From: a virus
DNA: 64,000 bases
IMG/VR virus record: IMGVR_UViG_3300021479_000010
Location: 32,207-96,206 of that record
Direction: 5' to 3' (one strand)
Part shown: positions 46,699 to 55,470 of the stretch, piece after piece
Layout of the letters: every line of letters starts with the position of its first letter
How positions within the stretch are numbered: the stretch's first letter is position 1
The notes under the pieces: generated by a model
What the model was told of the DNA's origin: nothing
The model's input: the letters and a program-made list of their open reading frames with translations, nothing else
Databases searched by the model: none
Translations under genes and position numbers: made by a program

Positions 46699-47078
46699 TG
46701 GCAATCACTCAAGTCACAGTCGCATCACCCGCCGTAGAGACGGTATTCCAAGATACGTCTATGGGCGGAACGGCAGATGGAGTTAAATCTTCGTCTACGG
46801 TCATTTATTATGTACAAGTTGATAACACTTTGAACGGGGCTCCGTCATACGTAAAACTATATAATCTGGCTTCTGGCTCCGTAACCGTTGGAACGACCGT
46901 TCCGGATTTTGTATTGTATGCCGCCGCAAACAAAGTTCAGACTTATGTTTTCAGCACAGCGGCTTCTTCTGGTCTGACATTTGGAACTGCGCTTTCCGCT
47001 GCTTGCACAACTGCCGGGGGAACATCCGGAAATACCAGTCCGAGTTCGAGTGTTGTCGTCACCATCGTATACGTCTAA
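46698..47078 (+). CDS. virion protein candidate
   Basis: 126 residues; beta-rich (Y-Y-V-Q-V-D-N-T-L-N-G-A-P-S-Y-V-K-L-Y). Ser/Thr-rich end. Coupled on both sides by one-base overlaps. Confidence 0.55.
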   Translation: MAITQVTVASPAVETVFQDTSMGGTADGVKSSSTVIYYVQVDNTLNGAPSYVKLYNLASGSVTVGTTVPDFVLYAAANKVQTYVFSTAASSGLTFGTALSAACTTAGGTSGNTSPSSSVVVTIVYV

Positions 47079-47815
47079 TGGCAAATTCCTCAACAATTAC
47101 GTTGCTCCAAAGTATGGAGTGGTGCAAGAAGTTTGTCTTCAATCGCCAGCTCTCGCTCGGAGATTTTAAGGAACCTCTAGTATCGTCTGCAAATATTATT
47201 AAACAGACAATACTCGGGCCACCATTCCGTTGGCGGTGGAATAGACAAATAGTTACTTTTAATACAATTGCTCCGAACCCATCCAATATCGGCGTACAGG
47301 ATTATTCTGTGGCTTCGAATTTTGGCTGGATTGAAAATGCTTCTGTTCAAGATACTGGGGCGACTCCTAGTAAGTGGTATCAGATGGAACCGAAGATTGA
47401 TCTTGCTTTGGACACTTCAAAAGCAAGACCGCAGTTCATATCTGGACAATTGGACGATGGCGCGGGAAATATAACCTTTCGGTTGATGCCGATTCCCGAC
47501 AAAGTTTACCCCATATCCGTTACTGTGCAGAACAAAGCTGCGCTATTTACGTCTCTAAACCAAACTTGGAGTCCGATTCCGGACGAATACTCGTATATCT
47601 ACCAAGTAGGGTTGTTGTCGTACATGTATGAATTTGCAGATGATGCGCGGTGGGTAGGAGCCCGACAAAGATTTGTAGCCGCTCTACTCGGAGCCAACCA
47701 AGGTCTCACCGATACAGAGCTCAACATCTTCCTTAACAATTGGCAGTTCGTTTCGGGCAATCCTATTTCAAATCAGATTCAGCTTTCTCAAGGCAACGAA
47801 GCGCGAGGGCGATAA
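47078..47815 (+). CDS. tail or adaptor protein B (paralogue of 44487-45578)
   Basis: 245 residues from ATG at 47078. F-R-W-R-W-N-R-Q, F-G-W-I-E-N-A-S-V and P-I-P-D-E-Y-S-Y-I-Y-Q-V-G-L align with the longer protein at 44487 but lack its insertion. A near copy of the inverted repeat (47432-47449) encodes F-I-S-G-Q. Confidence 0.65.
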   Translation: MANSSTITLLQSMEWCKKFVFNRQLSLGDFKEPLVSSANIIKQTILGPPFRWRWNRQIVTFNTIAPNPSNIGVQDYSVASNFGWIENASVQDTGATPSKWYQMEPKIDLALDTSKARPQFISGQLDDGAGNITFRLMPIPDKVYPISVTVQNKAALFTSLNQTWSPIPDEYSYIYQVGLLSYMYEFADDARWVGARQRFVAALLGANQGLTDTELNIFLNNWQFVSGNPISNQIQLSQGNEARGR

Positions 47816-50800
47816 ATGCCGGGTGGTTTTCAATTAGGCGGGGCTCCGCCACAGAAAAATCCGCGCTATGTTGCCTTGTACAATTCAAGGTATTGGTCGG
47901 GTTATTCGACAAACCGAAGTCCTCTTCGTAGTGCAGGTTCTGCCTATGAAGAGAGATATTTAGGAACTCGCGCAGATAGTATAATCGACGGATCGAATTG
48001 TGAGATTACACCGAAACTAACCCTTGCCCGTCGTCCCGGCAATCCTGTTTACAATTCAAATACCTTCGACACTGTAGATGCTTTCTATTCATTTCGCGAG
48101 TTTGCTGTCGGAACTGAACAAATTCGTGTAATGGTTGACACGGTTACCGCACTATATGATGGCACAGCGAACGGTAAGATTCTAGTTTTTACCAAAAGTG
48201 CGGGGGCTGGACAGACTTTTATGCAGTCTGTCGGCAACAATCTTTTCTTCGCTAACGGCGTAGATCAGAAGAAATGGGTTCAGACTTTATTTACTCGTGT
48301 CGCGAGCGGACCCCTTCCAGCTATCGGAAATAGCACGACTCTTAATCCTGTATCTACTCCGTTTCTTACAACATACGTAATTGATAATAATGGAAACCTC
48401 CAACAGTTGTTGGCAACTTCCATTACTACGATTACGAATGTTGCTTATACTGCTCCTACACTTACTCTGACGGTTGGCAGCACCGCTGGAATTACGCCGG
48501 GAACAAATTACGGCATTTGGAACATGGCCACGGCGACGTGGTTAAACGGCATTACGATCAATGTTGTTACAGCTGCGGGTACGACCGTTACTGCAACTCT
48601 CGTAAATGCTACTCACGCGGATTATGCCTCGGCAGCGGATACGGGAAACTTTGCGGTAGCGATTGGAGGTTCTCCGGTTACTGGCGGCAGTGTTCCGACA
48701 TGGAATACAACAGTTCCTGCCGCTGGAAACGACTATCAAGGCGGAATTACCGTTGACGGCACCGCACTTTGGGTTAATCGCGGGAACCCAGTAGAAAATT
48801 GGGGGATTGCCAGCGGTACGACTGCTCCGACGGTTACGGTAGGAGCTGCCAGCGCAGCGTGGCATTCAAATACTTATTATTCTTTGCCGGGAGTAGTAGT
48901 AGACACTCGCAGCAGCAATAATAACATTTGGCAGGCAACGACTACCGGAACGACCGGCGCGACAATTAGTTTTCCGACTTCTCCAGCGGTCAACGATACG
49001 TTTACCGAAGGCACGATTGTATGGAAATGCGTGGCGACGACAGCAACCGCTGTCTGGGCTTCGCATACTAATTTTGCTTCCGGGGCGTTGATCGTCGAGA
49101 CGACTGGTGGGGTTCCTTGTCTATTCCAGTTAGCGATTGCTCCGGCATCCGTTCAGCTTTCGACGTTGATGACAGCAAAGTTCGTCGCTCATAGTGCAAG
49201 CGGAGTATTCGACGGCGATTGGGGCGGATCAGTAGGAAACCCGGTTAGCTTCGGAACAGCGACTCCATTAGTTATTGCAGCAACCGCGTCCAGCATCAAT
49301 TCGCTTCTCTGGAATTACTACAATACTTCCGCCCAGCCAATCCTTCAATACACGTTAAACGGAGCGGGCGAAAGTTCTGCCGGTAGTTCAACCACCCCGT
49401 GGGCCGGAGCGACGACTAATTGGGAAATGATGCTATTCGGGGCGTTTACGGTGAATCAACCCGGTCCCGTATCTTTCCTAATCGCGCATGACGATGGATT
49501 CTATCTTGGCATGGATAACGGATCGACGTATGTCTCCGGTCCAAATACGGGTCTCAGTACGCGCACTCTCAGTCCTTGGAATGGATATCCACTAGTTGGT
49601 GGGAATAACGTAGCCGGTGATTTTAGTGCGGGCGAAACACTTACTGTAAATTGTCCGACTACTGGAACATATCATTTTGAGTTTGCTTACGCTCAAAAAG
49701 ATGTCTTTCAAGTATTAGCAGTAACGGCCAACGGTGCTCAAATTACTCCGACACCATTGGAAACTGGAACTACAATTCCAAGTTTCCCCGCATTCAGCAA
49801 AGCTTTTGCTCCTAATTACGCCAGCGTAACTGAAACTCAGTTGGGCAACCCCGGCGTCCCTTCAGTTCCTGGCAGCAAAGCGTATACTTGGAGTAATATA
49901 GGTCCGGTTACGGACTTCGCATGGCGTGCTAAAGTTGCCGTTACTTTAGCAAATACTACAATAACGGATTCTAATAATAACACCGAAGCTCCTTTCGAGG
50001 CGGGTGTTAGCGGAACGGTTGCTCCTACGTGGGCTACCGGAATTAATCAACTTACCAACGATAATCCTAATCTTGTCTGGATCAATAAAGGTCCCGCAAC
50101 CGCCCCGGCTCCGGGAACCATTAGTGCGTTCGCTGGCGGTTTTCAATATTATGTGGCGTTAGTCAATACCATGACTAACACAGTTTCGAATGCTTCCCCG
50201 GCAAATGCTCGAACTGGTAACTTTATCGGAGCATCCGGAATTACTGTTACCGGTGGGCTTCCTCCAACAGCGAGTATCGATCCACAAGCGGACTACGTTG
50301 CAATTTTTAGAACTACAGATGGCGGAGCTATACCATTCTTAATCCCTGGGACCTTGAATTCTATTTATACGGTCCCGTTATCGCAGTACCTTCAGAATGG
50401 ATATCTGGATACTACGCCAGATACCGGTCTGAACAATCTTATTGAAGCTCCGATTCTCGGCGAGAACACCCCGCCAGCAAACGGTGCTCAAAATCTTACT
50501 TATCATCTCAGCCGTATTTTCTTTAGCGTAGGAAACGTTGTTTATTGGACCTCGGGGCCAGATACCCCGGTTGGTAATGGAATCGAAGGTGTTGCTCCGG
50601 CAAATACCCAAGTATTTCCATCAATAGTCAAACGATTGGTTCCTACAACTGCGGGGCTGTTTGTCTTCACCGTCTCCGACATCTATGTAATCATCGGACA
50701 AGGTTCCCCAGAAAATCCTATCCAGCCCGCATACCCGTACCTAAAAAGCATCGGATTATCTTCCTATAACGCTCTAGATATAAATGGCGCGGATATGGGA

Positions 50801-51523
50801 TTCTATAGTACCGACCGTAGATTCATCATTCTAAACCCATCTACTGGGCCGGGGGACGTAGGATTTTCAGTTGGAAACACGATTTCTAGTATTACTCCTG
50901 CGAACGCATATGTTGCTTGGTACTCCTCTGGAGAAGATTCTGGATGGTTCTTGGCTGATGGTTCGACGGGGTGGTACCGCGTAAGTCCTACGCCCGCTCC
51001 CGAACAAGGGATTACGTGGTCTCCTTTTGCAACGATTGTTGGCGGAGTAAAAGCAATCGCTTCAATTGAAACCGTTCCGGGTGTGACAAATTTACTGCTC
51101 GGCCCCGTGACTTCTGGTCCTATCCTGAAAAGAAGTATTACTTCATTCCAAGATAATACTAGCAACTATACGTGGTTTGCGACTGTTGGCAGTCATGTTT
51201 TAGCCAATCCCGGACAACTCGCTGAAGTAGGCTTTATTGCTACGGATTGCGTTGCTACTGGAACACGCCCGTCAATAAGCGTTCTATTTAACGAGGCCGT
51301 TCCGTTTTATACGGGGCCTTTTTCTCCTATCAACAACTGGACGGCTGATCCGCCAACTATTGCAGAGAGCACGAGTATGTACGCTCAGCGCTTCTATATG
51401 TCCGAAACTGGACAACCCGCTGTATGTCGATCTATGCAGTGGAGAATCGACTTTCCAGCGGAGAATTATTTTAACGAATTATTGAGCACTACGATCTGGG
51501 GTTGTCTACTGGTTGAATCTTAA
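47816..51523 (+). CDS. large tail hub or nozzle-like protein with PA14-like domain
   Basis: 1235 residues, the largest gene. The N-terminal Y-E-E-R-Y-L-G-T-R-A-D-S-I-I-D-G-S-N-C-E region resembles stabilisation or tail-hub proteins of short-tailed phages. Residues about 530-640 look like a PA14 carbohydrate-binding domain (F-L-I-A-H-D-D-G-F-Y-L-G-M-D-N-G, Y-H-F-E-F-A-Y-A-Q-K). The C-terminal third has repeated beta blades. Expected at the tail tip; the PA14 part may bind host glycans. Confidence 0.65.
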   Translation: MPGGFQLGGAPPQKNPRYVALYNSRYWSGYSTNRSPLRSAGSAYEERYLGTRADSIIDGSNCEITPKLTLARRPGNPVYNSNTFDTVDAFYSFREFAVGTEQIRVMVDTVTALYDGTANGKILVFTKSAGAGQTFMQSVGNNLFFANGVDQKKWVQTLFTRVASGPLPAIGNSTTLNPVSTPFLTTYVIDNNGNLQQLLATSITTITNVAYTAPTLTLTVGSTAGITPGTNYGIWNMATATWLNGITINVVTAAGTTVTATLVNATHADYASAADTGNFAVAIGGSPVTGGSVPTWNTTVPAAGNDYQGGITVDGTALWVNRGNPVENWGIASGTTAPTVTVGAASAAWHSNTYYSLPGVVVDTRSSNNNIWQATTTGTTGATISFPTSPAVNDTFTEGTIVWKCVATTATAVWASHTNFASGALIVETTGGVPCLFQLAIAPASVQLSTLMTAKFVAHSASGVFDGDWGGSVGNPVSFGTATPLVIAATASSINSLLWNYYNTSAQPILQYTLNGAGESSAGSSTTPWAGATTNWEMMLFGAFTVNQPGPVSFLIAHDDGFYLGMDNGSTYVSGPNTGLSTRTLSPWNGYPLVGGNNVAGDFSAGETLTVNCPTTGTYHFEFAYAQKDVFQVLAVTANGAQITPTPLETGTTIPSFPAFSKAFAPNYASVTETQLGNPGVPSVPGSKAYTWSNIGPVTDFAWRAKVAVTLANTTITDSNNNTEAPFEAGVSGTVAPTWATGINQLTNDNPNLVWINKGPATAPAPGTISAFAGGFQYYVALVNTMTNTVSNASPANARTGNFIGASGITVTGGLPPTASIDPQADYVAIFRTTDGGAIPFLIPGTLNSIYTVPLSQYLQNGYLDTTPDTGLNNLIEAPILGENTPPANGAQNLTYHLSRIFFSVGNVVYWTSGPDTPVGNGIEGVAPANTQVFPSIVKRLVPTTAGLFVFTVSDIYVIIGQGSPENPIQPAYPYLKSIGLSSYNALDINGADMGFYSTDRRFIILNPSTGPGDVGFSVGNTISSITPANAYVAWYSSGEDSGWFLADGSTGWYRVSPTPAPEQGITWSPFATIVGGVKAIASIETVPGVTNLLLGPVTSGPILKRSITSFQDNTSNYTWFATVGSHVLANPGQLAEVGFIATDCVATGTRPSISVLFNEAVPFYTGPFSPINNWTADPPTIAESTSMYAQRFYMSETGQPAVCRSMQWRIDFPAENYFNELLSTTIWGCLLVES

Positions 51524-52215
51524 TGGATACCTTAAGTCAAGCATTAGGTATAGATACTTCTGGATATAAAAGAGCAGATACTTCTCCGCCTCCGGAATCC
51601 CAGCCACAGGCAACTTTGTTTCCGGCGAGGAATGTAATTCAGATTTGTTCTTTGCCAAATCTGCCAGGCATTTTCCCATCAACGAATAACATTTGGGATT
51701 ATCACCTTGGTGGATTGGTTCCCCAGTTCCGCGCCCCGTTAGCTGCGCCAACAAATGCGCAAACTACCACGGGGACTACGACGACAATAGCGACTTCTAC
51801 AACTTCGTCGTCTTCAACTACGACGAATAATCCTCCCGTTGCTCAATCGGCCTCTACAACGACCCCGATCATCATTGCTGGCAATCAATTTACAGGGACG
51901 ATATTACTAGCTAAATCGTTTCTTTTGTATAAATTAGCGGTAAACGCTGCTTGCCGGGTTCGACTGTACGCAACCGCCGCTGCGCAATCCGGTGATCTCA
52001 CTCGACCGCTTACAATCCCGGTAGGTTTAGGAACTGAACAGGGAATTATCTCTGATGTTGAGATGGACGCCGCCGGTGTCTGGTTTTACGAAAATACGGT
52101 CGGATCGAACGGAGACACCCCGCAATCTAATGTGATTTATTTGACTGTAACAAATCTCAGCGGGGTCAACCAAGCAATAACCGCGACCCTTACTTACGTG
52201 CCCCTGCAAGCCTAG
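51523..52215 (+). CDS. virion protein candidate
   Basis: 230 residues. A low-complexity Thr/Ser linker (T-T-T-I-A-T-S-T-T-S-S-S-S-T-T) separates an N-terminal part from a C-terminal jelly-roll-like domain (L-L-Y-K-L-A-V-N-A-A-C-R-V-R-L-Y). Starts within the previous stop (TAATG). Confidence 0.55.
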   Translation: MDTLSQALGIDTSGYKRADTSPPPESQPQATLFPARNVIQICSLPNLPGIFPSTNNIWDYHLGGLVPQFRAPLAAPTNAQTTTGTTTTIATSTTSSSSTTTNNPPVAQSASTTTPIIIAGNQFTGTILLAKSFLLYKLAVNAACRVRLYATAAAQSGDLTRPLTIPVGLGTEQGIISDVEMDAAGVWFYENTVGSNGDTPQSNVIYLTVTNLSGVNQAITATLTYVPLQA

Positions 52216-52217
52216 TT

Positions 52218-52595
52218 ATGATTATAAGAACATTGAACGAAAATGACGAGGAAATGTTGTCCGAATGGATCGCGGCTGAGCCCGATCATGCCGGAAACAC
52301 AGTAGCATTTTATAGCACGCCCGGCACAAAATCAGTTCTTTACTCTGACGAATTCGGCCCCGTTTGCGTGGTCCGGTATTCTTCGTCTCTTCGCTTGGAT
52401 ATGGAGTTTAATCCAACGGTTAGTAAAGACAGAATTAAGGAAGCAATGAAATCACAACTTCCAGAAATCGTAGAACAAGCAAAATCTCAGGGATTCTCTG
52501 AGTTAGTGTTTGATTCAATCGCGCAGCCGCTGATTAAATTCTGCGAGAAATTGGGCTTTTCTACGTGCCCCGATTATCGTCGGAGGCTTCTCTAA
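52218..52595 (+). CDS. GNAT-like protein, short
   Basis: 125 residues; I-I-R-T-L-N-E-N-D-E-E-M-L at the start and L-I-K-F-C-E-K-L-G-F at the end match GNAT ends. The acetyl-CoA loop (RxxGxG) is missing, so it may be inactive or a structural relative. Such proteins are common before ejection-protein genes in podoviruses. Stop overlaps the next start. Confidence 0.6.
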   Translation: MIIRTLNENDEEMLSEWIAAEPDHAGNTVAFYSTPGTKSVLYSDEFGPVCVVRYSSSLRLDMEFNPTVSKDRIKEAMKSQLPEIVEQAKSQGFSELVFDSIAQPLIKFCEKLGFSTCPDYRRRLL

Positions 52596-53245
52596 TGTGC
52601 GGAGCCGGGTCCGATCAGAAGACAATCGAAAAGCAACAGCAACAGAATTTCTCTACGCTGACAAATCAGGCTCAGCAAATATTCGGCAGCAGCTCGCAGA
52701 TATTCCAAGACCTAAGTTCCTCCTTCGCTCCCGTGGTAGCGGCGGGTCCCGGCCAAAGTGGATTTACTCCCACAGAATTAGCAACTCTTCGCTCTCAAGC
52801 AATTACTACTTCCGGACAAGCCTATCGAAATGCCGCGCAAGCTGCCGGTGAAAGAAGCGCGGCAGCGGGTGGCGGAAACGCCCTACTACCGAGCGGTTCT
52901 ACCGCACAGATTCAAGCGAACATCGCCCAAGCGGGCGCAGGACAAACTGCCAACGAACTTTCCCAGATCGATCTTCAGGATGCCCAACTTGGCCGCGAGA
53001 ATTGGTTGCAAGCTGCCGGGGTTTTAGGCGGTGCGACCAACGTATTCAATCCTTCTACGTCCGCATCTGGACAAGCAACAGGCGCTGGCGAGGCTGCCGC
53101 AAGTACGGCTAATCAGATTGCTCAAGCCGATAATTCTTGGATGAATGCGCTGGGTGGGGCAATTGGCGCAGTTGGCGGGGCGGCAACTAGTGGCCTAATG
53201 AAGAAATGGAACAGTGGCGGAGATCAATCCGCGCAGGAATCATAA
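52595..53245 (+). CDS. ejection protein candidate 1
   Basis: 216 residues from ATG at 52595. Gln-rich helical start (T-I-E-K-Q-Q-Q-Q-N), Ala/Gly-rich body and a hydrophobic G-G-A-I-G-A-V-G-G-A-A-T-S-G near the end that could insert in membrane. The series of three (52595-57422) matches the gp7/gp20/gp16-type ejection cassette of P22-like phages by position and style. Contains an exact inverted repeat copy (53057-53074). Confidence 0.55.
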   Translation: MCGAGSDQKTIEKQQQQNFSTLTNQAQQIFGSSSQIFQDLSSSFAPVVAAGPGQSGFTPTELATLRSQAITTSGQAYRNAAQAAGERSAAAGGGNALLPSGSTAQIQANIAQAGAGQTANELSQIDLQDAQLGRENWLQAAGVLGGATNVFNPSTSASGQATGAGEAAASTANQIAQADNSWMNALGGAIGAVGGAATSGLMKKWNSGGDQSAQES

Positions 53246-55470
53246 TGGCAGACGACACGACAGCTATGGTTGACCGAGGTCCCCAACCGACTAGTTCGGA
53301 TGCGGGCAATACTATTGATGCGGGGCCGTCCACATCTGGACAATCTCCCGTTCCAGTTCAGCCTGCTCCGGTAGCGCAACCTGCCCCCGTTCAGGCTCAA
53401 CCAGCCCCACAAGTTCAAGTACCCCCCGCAGTTCCGCCCCACGCTCAAAAAGCTTCAATGCTTCACGATATTGCTGAAGTATTGGCAGGTGGGCCTACAT
53501 ATAAAACTACGATTAATGCTGAAACTGGCGCGGCGACTCGCGAGAAAGTTCCTGTCTCCGGCAAGCATCTCGGCCTCGCAATTGCATTAGAAGCACTTGG
53601 CGGGGCTATTGGTGGATTAAAGGAACGTGGTCCTAATGCTGCCGGGCAAGCCGCCGCGAATCAGTTCGCAGTCGGACAACAGCAGGCACAGCAACGTCAG
53701 CAGGCGCAAGCTCAGCAAGCGAACGAAGACTTCGAACGAGTACAGAAGCAGAAGGTTCGCCAGCAGCAAACATTGGCCGCGAATATGGAAGCGATGCGGA
53801 CTGCTTATGCTGTGGGTAAAGAAGACGAAGAGTCTAAGCAGAAAGCCGTCGATAATCACTCTTCCGAACTAGAAAGCTGGAAGAATAACGGAGCAATTGA
53901 GGATAGTAAAGTACCATCTAATGAGCTAATGAAGCGCGGTTTCGATCCATCTAAATACATTGCCGTACCAGATGGAACCGTCCCCGTGATTGGCCAAGAT
54001 GGTCAGCAGGCTAAAGATGCCAATGGAGTTCCACTAACTCAGTTGACGTATAGTGTTGTTGATGGAACTACACAAGCCCCGCTAACCCAGCAAACATTCG
54101 ATAAATTCCAATCGTATGGATTGCAGAAACAATCTAGAGATAAAGACGGAAAACCTATACAAATTCCTGAAGGAGCAACAATTTCTTCGGCTACTCTCGC
54201 GCAGATGAATCATAAAGTAGATATGATCGATCAGACACAGCGAGAAGTCGATGAAATCGCGGGGGCGGGTAAGATTGATATAAAGCAGAAGATTAAAGAA
54301 AATCCCGCGTTAATCAACGCGATTGAAGCCTTTCATAATGATGCCGCTTCCGATAGTCCAGATGTTCAATTAAAAAACCTTCAGGCGAAGAATCCAAATG
54401 CCGCCGCACTGATGGCTTCCGTATTTGGCAAAAGCATGGAAGAAATGAAAGCTGACCGCGCAGCAAAAGAATCTGCTGAAAAAGTCAAGCAAGATGCTCA
54501 AGTACGAGCGGAAGTTGAAGCGGGAACACCTAAAGGTCAGCAACAGCTAAAGAATGAGAAATTAACTCAGCAAGAAAAAGAACTCCAAATTCTAAAACTC
54601 AAGAAAGAAGGTGGAGTTGATCTTAGCAAGATTAATACCACGGCGGAAGGACTAGAAGGAGTCCGTTTTAATCCTCAAGACCCTAATTATAAAGTTAATC
54701 AAGGGGTACTCCAACAATTGGACCAGCAAGACGCTGGATTGGCCGCCACGGTGCGGGCACTTGGCGAGGGACGGGAAATAATGACCCCGCAGGCGCAACG
54801 AACCAAAGATGGTCAGGCTATAATGAATGCTGTTAATCTGGCCTATCCGAATTATAATGCCGCCAAAGTGGAAACATATCATAAAGGTCGCCAAGTCGGA
54901 ACAGGGGGAACTCTAGGAAATAAGGTTAATTCCTTCGCTACGGCAATGGACCACTTGCAACGTTACTACGATAATATTAGCGCGATTTCAGCGACTGGCG
55001 GGGTAAGTTCAATTGCGGCGCTTCTGGGTAATGAAAAAGCCAAAGCTCTGCAAACAGACAGAACCGCTTTGGCCTCCGAAATCGCCAGTGCGTACAAAGG
55101 CGGAGTTCCCAGCAAAGAAGAAATTGATAAGTGGGAGAACTCCCTCAGTGGTGGCACTCCGATGGCTGCCCGAAATGGCGCGGTCGAAACTGCCAAATTA
55201 CTGCACGGTAAGTTCTCCGAATATGCCAATCAATACCGCAATATGATTCCTGGCGGGTTGCGAGATGATAACTTCCAGTTAATGAGTAATACTGCGGCCA
55301 ACGCTTACCAGCATGTTACGGGGCAGCCGATTGGAAATACTCAACCGTTTACCCAAGGCCAGCAGACACCACAACAGCAACAAAAAGTAGTTCCCGCCGG
55401 AGCCCATCCCGTCACCGTTAATGGGCAGGTCACAGGATATGTCGTCAATGGCGCGTATAAGGCATTTTAA
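53245..55470 (+). CDS. ejection protein candidate 2
   Basis: 741 residues from ATG at 53245. Pro/Gln-rich N-terminus with V-Q-A-Q-P-A-P-Q-V-Q, a long Gln-rich coiled coil at about 150-210, and helical remainder. No enzyme motif found. Likely an internal virion protein delivered with DNA. Contains an exact repeat copy (53326-53343; S-T-S-G-Q). Confidence 0.55.
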   Translation: MADDTTAMVDRGPQPTSSDAGNTIDAGPSTSGQSPVPVQPAPVAQPAPVQAQPAPQVQVPPAVPPHAQKASMLHDIAEVLAGGPTYKTTINAETGAATREKVPVSGKHLGLAIALEALGGAIGGLKERGPNAAGQAAANQFAVGQQQAQQRQQAQAQQANEDFERVQKQKVRQQQTLAANMEAMRTAYAVGKEDEESKQKAVDNHSSELESWKNNGAIEDSKVPSNELMKRGFDPSKYIAVPDGTVPVIGQDGQQAKDANGVPLTQLTYSVVDGTTQAPLTQQTFDKFQSYGLQKQSRDKDGKPIQIPEGATISSATLAQMNHKVDMIDQTQREVDEIAGAGKIDIKQKIKENPALINAIEAFHNDAASDSPDVQLKNLQAKNPNAAALMASVFGKSMEEMKADRAAKESAEKVKQDAQVRAEVEAGTPKGQQQLKNEKLTQQEKELQILKLKKEGGVDLSKINTTAEGLEGVRFNPQDPNYKVNQGVLQQLDQQDAGLAATVRALGEGREIMTPQAQRTKDGQAIMNAVNLAYPNYNAAKVETYHKGRQVGTGGTLGNKVNSFATAMDHLQRYYDNISAISATGGVSSIAALLGNEKAKALQTDRTALASEIASAYKGGVPSKEEIDKWENSLSGGTPMAARNGAVETAKLLHGKFSEYANQYRNMIPGGLRDDNFQLMSNTAANAYQHVTGQPIGNTQPFTQGQQTPQQQQKVVPAGAHPVTVNGQVTGYVVNGAYKAF

